Of a stretch of DNA of 9,186 bases, positions 1 to 6,155 are shown in pieces; the stretch's first letter is position 1; each line of letters starts with the position of its first letter. The position numbers and the translations under genes are program-made. This stretch comes from an uncultured Eubacteriales bacterium (GTDB lineage: Bacteria > Bacillota > Clostridia > Eubacteriales > Anaerofustaceae). The notes under the pieces were generated by a model. That model was not told the DNA's origin. It saw only the letters and a list, made by a program, of their open reading frames with translations, and made no database searches. The DNA is taken from positions 1-9,186 of the forward strand of contig CADBPP010000079.1 in the NCBI GenBank assembly GCA_902796565.1, written 5' to 3'.

Positions 1-456
1 GAGCTCAAGCACGTCGGCACACATCTGAGTATCCGAGGCACCGAGATAGTATTTGAGCTCGCAGAGGACCGGCAGGGGAGACATCACCTCCAGCACTTCG
101 GAGAAGAGAGGTATCTTTTCATCCGTGCCGTGAAGACGCAGCTCTGAAAGCTCCTCATAGGTCATATCCCTGACTTTTCTGTCCACTCCGCACATCCTCA
201 GAAGATCTTCGTCATGGAACACGACTACTTTTCTGTCAAGGGTATACTGCACGTCCAGCTCCACTCCGAGTCCGTTCTGTTTTGCCGCTCTGAAAGCGGC
301 AAGGGAGTTTTCCGGGATGACCTCATCATGCAGTCCCCTGTGGGCCAGCCTGTCGGTGATCATCACATGTCTGCGGGACGGATCGGGGCTCACCAGGAAC
401 AGATACGCTCCGGCGGCGATCCCTGCGGTTGCCAGGATATTTCTTATCAGCTTCAT
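1..456 (-). CDS. Glycerophosphodiester phosphodiesterase, membrane-anchored, 3' end outside the window
   Basis: Translating the minus strand from the ATG at 456-454 gives 152 residues with no stop before the left edge, so the C-terminal part is missing. Residues 7-22 are hydrophobic and follow a short basic start, which suggests an uncleaved membrane anchor with the enzyme outside. The GDPD family signature follows: AHRG at 38-41, PENS at 48-51, the metal-binding pair E66/D68 in VELDV, the catalytic HD at 81-82, and a later CELK at 132-135 whose Glu matches the third metal ligand. The family hydrolyses glycerophosphodiesters to glycerol-3-phosphate plus an alcohol. The start is preceded by a GAGGAGG site (463-469) that overlaps the stop codon of the upstream MFS gene, so the two are probably one operon and translationally coupled. 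The family is certain; the exact substrate is unknown. Confidence 0.93.
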   Translation of the reverse strand, partial: MKLIRNILATAGIAAGAYLFLVSPDPSRRHVMITDRLAHRGLHDEVIPENSLAAFRAAKQNGLGVELDVQYTLDRKVVVFHDEDLLRMCGVDRKVRDMTYEELSELRLHGTDEKIPLFSEVLEVMSPLPVLCELKYYLGASDTQMCADVLEL

Positions 457-466
457 GAGAGCCTCC

Positions 467-1750
467 TCAGTCGTCCACGTCGAATATCTCGAGGCCCTGC
501 TTCTCCACTACGGTGGAGTCGCCGTGCCTGACTCCGATCATTGCGATGAATGAGATCACCAGGCAGACCACGGCGTAGGGGAAGAGAGTGAAGTATCCCA
601 CATATTCGAGCAGAGCTCCGGAAAGCACCGGTGTGAGGATCTGGGCCGACATGGAGAATGTGTAGTATATACCAGTATACTTTCCGATGTCCGAACCCTT
701 GGACATCTCCACCACCATGGGCAGTGTATTGACTATGATGGAGGCGTAGCCGATGCCCATAAGTGAAAGAATGATCTTGAAGGCGTCGCTGTAGGTCTTG
801 AAGAAGGCCGCGGCAGCGAAGGAGCCCATCATCAGGAGGATGCCTCCCATGACCGCTTTTTTGCGTCCTATCTTTGCCGTTAACATTCCGATGGGCACAT
901 AGGCGATGGTGGCCACCACGGTGGCTATCATCATGATGCCCGCGAAATTGCCGCCCTCAAGTCCGAGATAGCTCTGGACGTACTTTGAGAAGGCTGTGGT
1001 CACTGCGTTGTATGCCATGAAGAAAAAGAAGATGCACAGAAGTATTCCGGTAAGGCTCTTTCGGATCTCCTTTGAGAGCTGGGCGTTGCCGGCTTCCTGC
1101 TCCACGTCGTCTTTGGTGGGGAACCGCTTTTCCAGCTCCTCCCTTTCCGCCACCAGTTTGTTCTCCTTGATGGTGAAGAAGAGTATGGCCACCGCCGTGA
1201 CCATAAGAGCGGAAACGGCTCCGAAGAAGACGGAGTAATTGACCTTTCCGGAAGAGGGCATCGCGACCCTGATCAATACCAGGGAGAAGATGGCTCCGAC
1301 GGTGCCCATAAGGTTTATGATGGCGTTGGCCTTGGAACGGAGCTGCTTGTGGGTGACATCGCTCATCAGAGCCACCGCGGGGGAGCGGTATGTAGCCATG
1401 GAGATCAGAGTCAGTCCGAGGAAGATCATGAACATGATAAGATTGACCTTTGTATCCGCTATGGCCAGCAGGTTCATGAAGATTACGGCCGCTGCTGTGC
1501 CGCAGAGTATGTAGGGCATCCTCTTTCCGAACTTCGTGGAGGTCCGGTCGGAGAGACTGCCGAACAGGGGGAGCATGAACAGGGCCAGTACGTTGTCGAT
1601 GGCCATGATGGCTCCTGAGACGGTGTCCCCTATATGGAACGTGTTCTTAAGTATCAGTGGGATAACGCTGTCGTAAAGCTGCCAGAAGGCGCAGATGGAA
1701 AGAAAAGCGAATCCAACCAGAATGGTTCTTTTGGTGTTGAGCTTGAGCAT
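467..1750 (-). CDS. Major facilitator superfamily transporter (GPH/SLC45-like)
   Basis: A 427-residue polytopic membrane protein with about twelve hydrophobic segments in two halves, split by a charged loop at roughly 195-235. After the second segment it has a motif-A type loop, G64-S-L-S-D-R69 with G75-K-R-M-P-Y80, in the form G-x-x-SDR-x5-G-[KR]-R-x-P-[YF] that is typical of glycoside-pentoside-hexuronide and sucrose-type (SLC45-like) MFS carriers. D27 in the first segment and D52 in the second are membrane-embedded acids that could couple to a cation; that is inference. The start ATG at 1750-1748 has AAGGAGA about 8 bases upstream. It is first in an operon with the glycerophosphodiester phosphodiesterase gene, 10 bp apart. 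The substrate cannot be told from sequence: a sugar-like solute would fit the family, and a glycerophosphodiester or its product would fit the neighbour. Confidence 0.9.
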   Translation of the reverse strand: MLKLNTKRTILVGFAFLSICAFWQLYDSVIPLILKNTFHIGDTVSGAIMAIDNVLALFMLPLFGSLSDRTSTKFGKRMPYILCGTAAAVIFMNLLAIADTKVNLIMFMIFLGLTLISMATYRSPAVALMSDVTHKQLRSKANAIINLMGTVGAIFSLVLIRVAMPSSGKVNYSVFFGAVSALMVTAVAILFFTIKENKLVAEREELEKRFPTKDDVEQEAGNAQLSKEIRKSLTGILLCIFFFFMAYNAVTTAFSKYVQSYLGLEGGNFAGIMMIATVVATIAYVPIGMLTAKIGRKKAVMGGILLMMGSFAAAAFFKTYSDAFKIILSLMGIGYASIIVNTLPMVVEMSKGSDIGKYTGIYYTFSMSAQILTPVLSGALLEYVGYFTLFPYAVVCLVISFIAMIGVRHGDSTVVEKQGLEIFDVDD

Positions 1751-1780
1751 ATGAGATCTCCTTGGAAGAATTCTGTTATT

Positions 1781-1809
1781 ATTTTACGATATGGAATTAT
1801 TGTTGTCAA
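1781..1809 (-). promoter_or_regulatory. Sigma-A type promoter of the MFS-phosphodiesterase operon
   Basis: On the minus strand a perfect -35 TTGACA (1809-1804) is followed, after 17 bases, by TAAAAT (1786-1781), one base from consensus. Transcription would start near 1774, giving a leader of about 25 bases that contains the AAGGAGA site of the MFS gene. Confidence 0.8.
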
Positions 1810-1832
1810 CCTGGGCAGTGGCATGTTTTCAC

Positions 1833-1861
1833 TTGTAATTCCGACAAAAACAATATATAAT
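1833..1861 (+). promoter_or_regulatory. Sigma-A type promoter of plsY
   Basis: On the plus strand TTGTAA (1833-1838), a 17-base spacer, then a perfect TATAAT (1856-1861). The leader to the plsY start at 1897 is about 30 bases and carries GGAGGA at 1887-1892. The two divergent promoters have their -35 boxes only about 23 bases apart, so a regulator bound between them could act on both. Confidence 0.75.
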
Positions 1862-1896
1862 TTTCGCAGACGGATTTCATTTGTTCGGAGGATCAC

Positions 1897-2517
1897 ATGA
1901 ACTGGATTCAGGCGGTCCTGGTCTCCCTGACGGGCTATCTTATCGGAAGCATACATCCTTCGTATCTGCTGGCCAAATATGTAAAGGATATCGATATCAG
2001 GGAGCACGGCACCAATAATACCGGCGCGTCCAATGCCACCATCGTTCTCGGATGGAAGTACGGGATCATCACCGGTGCCATAGACATTTTCAAGGGGCTG
2101 CTGGCAGTGGTCCTTGCTTCCCATGTCATAGCCTCCGGCACCCATGCCGCCTATCTCGCGGGATTCTTCGCCATTATCGGGCATATGTATCCCTTCTACC
2201 TGGGTTTCAGGGGAGGCAAGGGCCTGGCCACGGTGATAGGCTTCTTCGGCGGGGTCAACTTCTTCATGGCGGTGGGCATATCTGCGCTGCTCATAGTGGT
2301 CTCGCTGATCACCGACTATATAGTCATGGGCACCGTCACCTTTGTCATATGCTTTGCCTTGTATACCATCAATACCTTCGGACTCATCAGCTTTGAATCA
2401 GCGGTGGCCCTCACCGTCGCCGCAATGATCCTCATCAAGCACAGGACGAATTACAAGAGGATATGGAACAAGACGGAGACCACCCTTTCCAGCATGTACA
2501 AGAAAAAGGATGCGTGA
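1897..2517 (+). CDS. plsY: Glycerol-3-phosphate acyltransferase PlsY
   Basis: A 206-residue integral membrane protein, the usual length for PlsY, which transfers an acyl group from acyl-phosphate (made by PlsX) to glycerol-3-phosphate to give lysophosphatidic acid, the first step of phospholipid synthesis in most Gram-positive bacteria. The three cytosolic family motifs are visible: G17-S-x-x-P-x-Y23 near the N terminus; G38-T-N-N-T-G-A-S-N46, the glycine-rich loop; and G95-H-x-x-P-x-x-L-G-F-R-G-G-K-G-L-A-T112. The middle motif differs from the common GSGNPGATN by Asn and Thr at the third and fifth positions, so this is a divergent PlsY branch, although the family's conserved Gly, Asn and Ala remain. 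The ATG is set by GGAGGA 5 bases upstream. It has its own promoter and terminator and looks monocistronic. Its last codons also form the terminator of the convergent murC gene. Confidence 0.93.
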   Translation: MNWIQAVLVSLTGYLIGSIHPSYLLAKYVKDIDIREHGTNNTGASNATIVLGWKYGIITGAIDIFKGLLAVVLASHVIASGTHAAYLAGFFAIIGHMYPFYLGFRGGKGLATVIGFFGGVNFFMAVGISALLIVVSLITDYIVMGTVTFVICFALYTINTFGLISFESAVALTVAAMILIKHRTNYKRIWNKTETTLSSMYKKKDA

Positions 2518-2527
2518 AGCATCCTTT
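2505..2527 (-). terminator. Rho-independent terminator of murC, inside the 3' end of plsY
   Basis: On the minus strand AAAGGATGC, loop TTCAC, GCATCCTTT and then TTCTT. The core stem is 2508-2513 with 2519-2524. It lies about 45 bases past the murC stop and overlaps the last four codons and the stop of plsY. On the plus strand the hairpin is followed by only three T, so it is less likely to act there. Confidence 0.65.
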
Positions 2528-2544
2528 GACGATCAGGTATATTT

Positions 2545-2571
2545 TCCCGGAGCCTGCTCCGGGATTTTTTT
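2545..2571 (+). terminator. Rho-independent terminator of plsY
   Basis: Perfect 8-bp stem TCCCGGAG (2545-2552), loop CCTG, CTCCGGGA (2557-2564), followed by seven T (2565-2571). It sits 28 bases after the plsY stop. The T-tract runs into the murC stop codon (2570-2572). Reading the minus strand there is no T-run after the stem, so it serves plsY. Confidence 0.85.
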
Positions 2572-3976
2572 ATTCTTCCTTGAGAGCGGTTATAAGGTCC
2601 GCCGCCACCTTGTTGATGGACTGGCTTCCCGCCACCAGCACCAGGTCTCCCTCCGAGGCGTTGCTCTTTATGTAGTCCACGATATCCTCGAAGGCGCTGA
2701 TCACCCTGGCGGGGATGGCATACTTCGATACGACGGCTCTGGCGATGTCCTCGGAATAGATGTCCCAGTCATTGTCTTCCCTGTCGGAATAGATGTCGTT
2801 GAGGACCACCTCGTCCGCCTCTTTGAATGCGTCCACGAACTCATTGAACAGCAGGAAGGTCCTGGAGTAGGTATGGGGCTGGAAGACCACCCAGAGCTTC
2901 TTGTGGCGGTAGTTCTTGCACGCGGCTATGGTCACCCTCAGTTCCTCGGGATGATGGGCATAATCCTCGAATACCTTTATACCCTTTTCCTCTCCCCTGA
3001 ATTCGAACCTTCTCTTGGCTCCGTTGAACTCGTTGAAAGTGCGCTGTATGACGCTGTTGTTGATGCCGAGATGGTGTCCCACCGCGATCACCGCGAGGGA
3101 GTTCATCACATTGTGCTGTCCCGGGATGTTAAGGGTGAAGCGTCCGAAATACTTCTGATCCATCAGTACGTCGAAGGAGGGCTTTCCCACCTCGTCATAT
3201 ACGATGTTTTCCGCTCTCCAGTAGTTGTCCTCTCCGAGGCCGAAGGTCTCGATGTGGGTGTTGATGTGGGGGAGGATGGTCCTCACATGCTCGTCGTCAC
3301 CGTTGGCCGCCAGGAAGCCGTCCTCGGGAAGGATGCTGGCGAACTTGGAGAAGGACTCCGTGATCTGGTCTATGCCTCCGGTGAAGTAATCCAGATGATC
3401 CCGGTCGATGTTGAGGATGACTCCTATCTTGTGCTGGGTGTGCAGGAAGCTGTCGACGAATTCACACGCCTCTATGACGAAGTGCTCGCTTCTTCCCACC
3501 CTGGCATTCCCGTCGATCTGTTTGATGGTGCCTCCCACGGAGATGGAGGGGTCCATCCCGGCATTGAGGAGCATCAGAGCCGTGAGGGAGGATGTGGTGG
3601 TCTTCCCGTGAGTGCCGCTGATGGCGATGGTGTCGGCGTAGAGCTTTGAAAGGAGCCCCAGGAAATATGAGCGCTCGATGATGGGTATGCCGTAGCTGTC
3701 GGCGGTGACGATCTCGATGTTGTCGAGATGAATGGCCGCAGAGTATACCAGCAGGTCGGCGTCTTTGGGTACGTTCTCCGCGCTGTGGCCGTAGTGTATC
3801 TTTACGTTCTTTGCTTCCAGCTTGTCCGTGTAGGTGCAGGGGCGCATGTCAGAGCCCTCCACCTCGAAGCCGTTCGCGAGGGAAATGGAGGCGAGGCCGC
3901 TCATGCTGGTGCCGCCTATTCCCACGAAATAGATCTTCCTGATGTTGTCCAGGTTTTTGGTCTGATTAAGTTTCAT
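2570..3976 (-). CDS. murC: UDP-N-acetylmuramate--L-alanine ligase MurC
   Basis: A 468-residue, full-length cytoplasmic Mur ligase that adds L-alanine to UDP-N-acetylmuramic acid with ATP, the first step of the peptidoglycan peptide stem. The three Mur domains are in order. The N-terminal UMAG-binding Rossmann fold opens with G19-I-G-G-T-S-M-S-G27. The central ATPase has the P-loop G121-T-H-G-K-T-T-T128, E169-A-C-E-F-V-D-S-F-L178 (MurC-specific, with E172 at the metal site) and N189-I-D-R-D-H-L-D196. The C-terminal domain follows H288-N-V-M-N292 and carries R322-R-F-E-F-R-G328, D338-Y-A-H-H-P-E-E345 and F365-Q-P-H-T-Y-S-R-T373, the MurC hallmarks that separate it from MurD, MurE and MurF. The start ATG (3976-3974) has a modest GAGGT site about 7 bases upstream. 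It is transcribed alone, divergent from spoVG and convergent with plsY. Confidence 0.97.
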   Translation of the reverse strand: MKLNQTKNLDNIRKIYFVGIGGTSMSGLASISLANGFEVEGSDMRPCTYTDKLEAKNVKIHYGHSAENVPKDADLLVYSAAIHLDNIEIVTADSYGIPIIERSYFLGLLSKLYADTIAISGTHGKTTTSSLTALMLLNAGMDPSISVGGTIKQIDGNARVGRSEHFVIEACEFVDSFLHTQHKIGVILNIDRDHLDYFTGGIDQITESFSKFASILPEDGFLAANGDDEHVRTILPHINTHIETFGLGEDNYWRAENIVYDEVGKPSFDVLMDQKYFGRFTLNIPGQHNVMNSLAVIAVGHHLGINNSVIQRTFNEFNGAKRRFEFRGEEKGIKVFEDYAHHPEELRVTIAACKNYRHKKLWVVFQPHTYSRTFLLFNEFVDAFKEADEVVLNDIYSDREDNDWDIYSEDIARAVVSKYAIPARVISAFEDIVDYIKSNASEGDLVLVAGSQSINKVAADLITALKEE

Positions 3977-4006
3977 ACTGTGACCTCATGGTTTTTTTAC
4001 GTAGAT

Positions 4007-4035
4007 ATTGTAGCATCAATATCCCTTTGAATCAA
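4007..4035 (-). promoter_or_regulatory. Sigma-A type promoter of murC
   Basis: On the minus strand TTGATT (4035-4030), a 17-base spacer and TACAAT (4012-4007). The leader is about 25 bases. A GGCTCCG heptamer lies 5 bases upstream of the -35 (4047-4041), the same arrangement as at the lysine-transporter promoter. Confidence 0.7.
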
Positions 4036-4040
4036 TAAGG

Positions 4041-4123
4041 CGGAGCCGTTTTAGGACTCCCTGTAAATTTGTAAGATACTTTTCTATTATCAATTTCGAT
4101 TCCAAATCCTCACAAAAGCTCCG
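4041..4123. repeat. Imperfect inverted repeat in the murC-spoVG intergenic region
   Basis: The left arm has CGGAGC (4041-4046), TTTT (4049-4052) and AGGA (4053-4056). The right arm has TCCT (4107-4110), AAAA (4114-4117) and GCTCCG (4118-4123). The three blocks are complementary in order, separated by small unequal bulges, and enclose about 50 bases of A+T-rich DNA. It is upstream of both divergent promoters and is not part of either predicted transcript. It may be a paired protein-binding site, a remnant of a small repeat element, or chance. The rest of the gap, 4124-4190, shows nothing I recognise. Confidence 0.4.
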
Positions 4124-4191
4124 TCTGCGGGCCGTATGATTTAATAAACTAAACATTTTGATTCATCACGATAAAATAAATGGTTAAAATA

Positions 4192-4220
4192 TCAACAAAA
4201 CAGACAAATTACGATATAAT
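4192..4220 (+). promoter_or_regulatory. Probable promoter of spoVG
   Basis: A perfect TATAAT (4215-4220) is preceded after 17 bases by a weak TCAACA (4192-4197). The leader is about 20 bases and holds the strong GGGGAGG ribosome site (4235-4241). The form is sigma-A like; I do not see the sigma-H pattern used by spoVG in Bacillus subtilis. Confidence 0.6.
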
Positions 4221-4248
4221 TAAGTTAACATTTCGGGGAGGTATCATT

Positions 4249-4527
4249 ATGCAGGTTACAGACATTCGCGTTCGTCAGGTTTTTGACGAGGGCAAGATGA
4301 AGGCCAGGGTCTCCGTAACATTCGACAACCAGTTCGTGGTCCATGAGATCAAGGTCCTCGACGGCGAGAACGGTCTGTTCATCGCCATGCCCAGCAAAAA
4401 GCTTCCTACCGGTGAATACAAGGACATAGCTCATCCCATTAATAAGGAGACGCGCCTGATGCTTCAGGACCTTATCCTTGATGCATATGAGCAGAAGCTT
4501 GCCGAGGAAGAAGCTTCTGAGGAGTAG
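4249..4527 (+). CDS. spoVG: SpoVG family nucleic-acid-binding regulator
   Basis: A 92-residue protein that aligns along its whole length with SpoVG: V-T-D-I-R-V-R near the N terminus, then F-V-V-H-E-I-K-V, the core G-L-F-I-A-M-P-S-K-K, and D-I-A-H-P-I-N at about 64-70. The C-terminal tail is acidic, as is usual. SpoVG proteins bind DNA and RNA and affect septation, sporulation, capsule and virulence genes in different Bacillota. The family also occurs in non-spore-formers, so it does not prove sporulation. The ATG at 4249 is chosen because it has GGGGAGG 7 bases upstream and matches the family N terminus; an in-frame ATG at 4180 would put the promoter inside the gene. It is monocistronic, divergent from murC and ended by a bidirectional terminator. 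Confidence 0.95.
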   Translation: MQVTDIRVRQVFDEGKMKARVSVTFDNQFVVHEIKVLDGENGLFIAMPSKKLPTGEYKDIAHPINKETRLMLQDLILDAYEQKLAEEEASEE

Positions 4528-4565
4528 CAGCCGGCGGCTGAGCCGCAGGAAAATCGCATGATCAA

Positions 4566-4602
4566 AAAAGGCATGACCTCATGGTCATGCCTTTTACCTT
4601 TT
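4566..4602. terminator. Bidirectional terminator between spoVG and the lysine ABC operon
   Basis: Perfect 9-bp stem GGCATGACC (4570-4578), loop TCAT, GGTCATGCC (4583-4591), extended by AAAA/TTTT. Downstream on the plus strand is TTTTACC and then a run of T; on the minus strand the stem is followed by six T. It therefore ends both spoVG and the convergent ATPase gene, 4 bases past the latter's stop. Confidence 0.88.
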
Positions 4603-4606
4603 TTTG

Positions 4607-5347
4607 TTACGCGTTGAGCACCCTCGAGAGGAACTCCCTGGTACGGGGATTCTTCGGGGCTTCGAAGATCTCCTCCGGGGGACCGTCCTCCGCAATGACG
4701 CCCTTATCCAGGAACATCACCCTGTTGGATACGTGCCTGGCAAAGCCCATCTCATGGGTCACCACCAGCATCGTGAGGCCTGTGGTGGAAAGATCCCTCA
4801 TTACCTCCAGCACTTCCCCCACCATTTCCGGGTCCAGGGCACTGGTGGGCTCGTCGAAGAGGAGCACCTCGGGATCCATGGAAAGGGCCCTGGCTATGGC
4901 GACCCTCTGTTTCTGCCCTCCGCTGATCTGGCGGGGCTTCGCGTTGGCGTATTCCAGCATCCCGACGCTGGAAAGAAAGCCTTTTGCCTTTTCCTCCGCC
5001 TCCTCTCTGCTCCTTTTCAGCACCTTCATCTGGCCTATGACGCAGTTATCCAGCACTGTGTAATTGTTGAACAGGTTGAAGGACTGGAACACCATTCCCA
5101 CGTCGCAGCGGTAGCGGGAAAGGGGTATCTTTCCGGACTGTATGTCCGTGCCCTTGTAAAGGATCCTGCCCTGGGTCGGGGTCTCAAGAAGGTTGATGCA
5201 TCTGAGCATCGTGCTCTTGCCGGAGCCGGAGCTTCCTATGATGGAGATGATCTGTCCCTTCTCCACATCGAAGGAGATGTCATGCAGCACTTCGTTGGCC
5301 CCGAAGCTCTTTTTAAGGTTTTCTATCCTCAGAACGTTCTCACTCAT
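4607..5347 (-). CDS. Polar amino-acid ABC transporter ATP-binding protein, probably lysine
   Basis: A 246-residue ATPase of the GlnQ/HisP type, full length. It has Walker A G38-S-S-G-S-G-K-S-T46, Q-loop Q88, signature I141-S-G-G-Q145 (Ile replaces the usual Leu), Walker B V161-L-L-F-D-E166 with the D-loop S-A-L-D at 169-172, and the switch His H198. It powers uptake through the permease encoded just upstream. The two genes overlap by 8 bases: the ATPase ATG at 5347-5345 lies just before the permease TGA at 5342-5340. GGAGG 9 bases upstream supports the start. It is the last gene of the operon. The lysine assignment comes from the riboswitch in the operon leader, not from this protein. Confidence 0.93.
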   Translation of the reverse strand: MSENVLRIENLKKSFGANEVLHDISFDVEKGQIISIIGSSGSGKSTMLRCINLLETPTQGRILYKGTDIQSGKIPLSRYRCDVGMVFQSFNLFNNYTVLDNCVIGQMKVLKRSREEAEEKAKGFLSSVGMLEYANAKPRQISGGQKQRVAIARALSMDPEVLLFDEPTSALDPEMVGEVLEVMRDLSTTGLTMLVVTHEMGFARHVSNRVMFLDKGVIAEDGPPEEIFEAPKNPRTREFLSRVLNA

Positions 5348-6119
5348 TGCCCTTTGCCTCCATTTGTACCCTTATGGTGGAGCGGCTGTCGGACTGGGAG
5401 CCCATGATGACATAGGTGTCGGGGCCGTCCATCTTTTTCTCCAGGAGCCTTAGGAGCCTCGTCACGGTGAATGTCAGGATGAAATAGATCGCGGCGATTA
5501 TGAAGAACACCTCGAAATATTTCAGATATGTGCCCGCGGCGGATTTCCCTGCAAAGAACAGTTCAAAAACGGAAATGACGCTGAGCACCGAGCTGTCCTT
5601 GATGTTGACCACGAACTCGTTGCCTATGGAAGGCATGATGTTCCTCGTCGCCTGGGGAAATATGACGTAGAGCATGGACTGGGCATGGGTCATCCCTATG
5701 GAAAGGGCTCCCTCCATCTGTCCCGGATCCACCGAGATGATGCCGCCGCGGATGATCTCCGCCATGTATGAACCTGTGTTGATGGATACGATGAATATCG
5801 CCGCGACTATCTTGTCAACGGAGACGTTCTGGAACAGTCCGTAGTAGATGACCATGGCCTGAACGATCATGGGGGTCCCGCGGAACACTTCGATGTAGAC
5901 GTTCATAAGAAGCTGCATCAGTTTTACCGTGGCCCTTTTTACCACGTTGTCGCCGGGGGCCGTCTCTATGGTCTTTATGAGCGCCACCACCATGCCTATC
6001 AGGAAACCGAAAACGGTCCCCGTGATGGCTATGATCATGGTGTTCTTAACGCCCGTCAGAAACAGCGGGCTGTATTCATGGATTATATAGGTCACCCATT
6101 GCCAGAAAGTCTGCGGCAT
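5340..6119 (-). CDS. Polar amino-acid ABC transporter permease, probably lysine
   Basis: A 259-residue inner-membrane permease of the HisMQ/GlnP family. Hydrophobic segments lie near residues 20-45, 75-115 and 185-225. The family loop is clear at about 128-155: Y-M-A-E-I-I-R-G-G-I, S-V-D-P-G-Q, then E-G-A-x-x-x-G, a slight variant of the EAA motif that docks on the ATPase. Only one permease gene is present, so a homodimer is likely. After the last segment there is a polar tail of about 30 residues, longer than in many relatives, with no function I can assign. GGGAG lies about 9 bases before the ATG. It follows the receptor gene after 36 bases and overlaps the ATPase gene by 8. Confidence 0.93.
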   Translation of the reverse strand: MPQTFWQWVTYIIHEYSPLFLTGVKNTMIIAITGTVFGFLIGMVVALIKTIETAPGDNVVKRATVKLMQLLMNVYIEVFRGTPMIVQAMVIYYGLFQNVSVDKIVAAIFIVSINTGSYMAEIIRGGIISVDPGQMEGALSIGMTHAQSMLYVIFPQATRNIMPSIGNEFVVNIKDSSVLSVISVFELFFAGKSAAGTYLKYFEVFFIIAAIYFILTFTVTRLLRLLEKKMDGPDTYVIMGSQSDSRSTIRVQMEAKGNE

Positions 6120-6155
6120 GTTGTTTTCTCCCGATAATGTTTATCTCTCTGCTGA

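Noticed and set aside
1654..2184. Minus-strand reading frame of 176 codons over the MFS-plsY promoter region
   Set aside because: It overlaps plsY antisense, both promoters and the MFS start, and resembles no family.
2510..3649. Long plus-strand reading frame of 379 codons opposite murC
   Set aside because: It is fully antisense to a certain MurC, has no recognisable family, begins inside the terminator region, and its length follows from the strong codon bias of murC.
4158..4190. Second spoVG promoter from TTGATT at 4158 and TAAAAT at 4185
   Set aside because: The spacer would be 21 bases, too long for a sigma-A promoter.
4180..4248. Longer SpoVG start at 4180
   Set aside because: The extension would include the TATAAT box and the ribosome site, and SpoVG relatives begin at the ATG at 4249.
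4527..4550. GCGGC-TGA-GCCGC hairpin just after the spoVG stop
   Set aside because: It has no T-run after it; the strong terminator 20 bases further on explains transcript ending.
4604..5407. Plus-strand reading frame of 267 codons opposite the ABC ATPase
   Set aside because: It is antisense to a clear ATPase with all motifs, starts in the terminator, and is rich in His and Gly as expected of a shadow frame.
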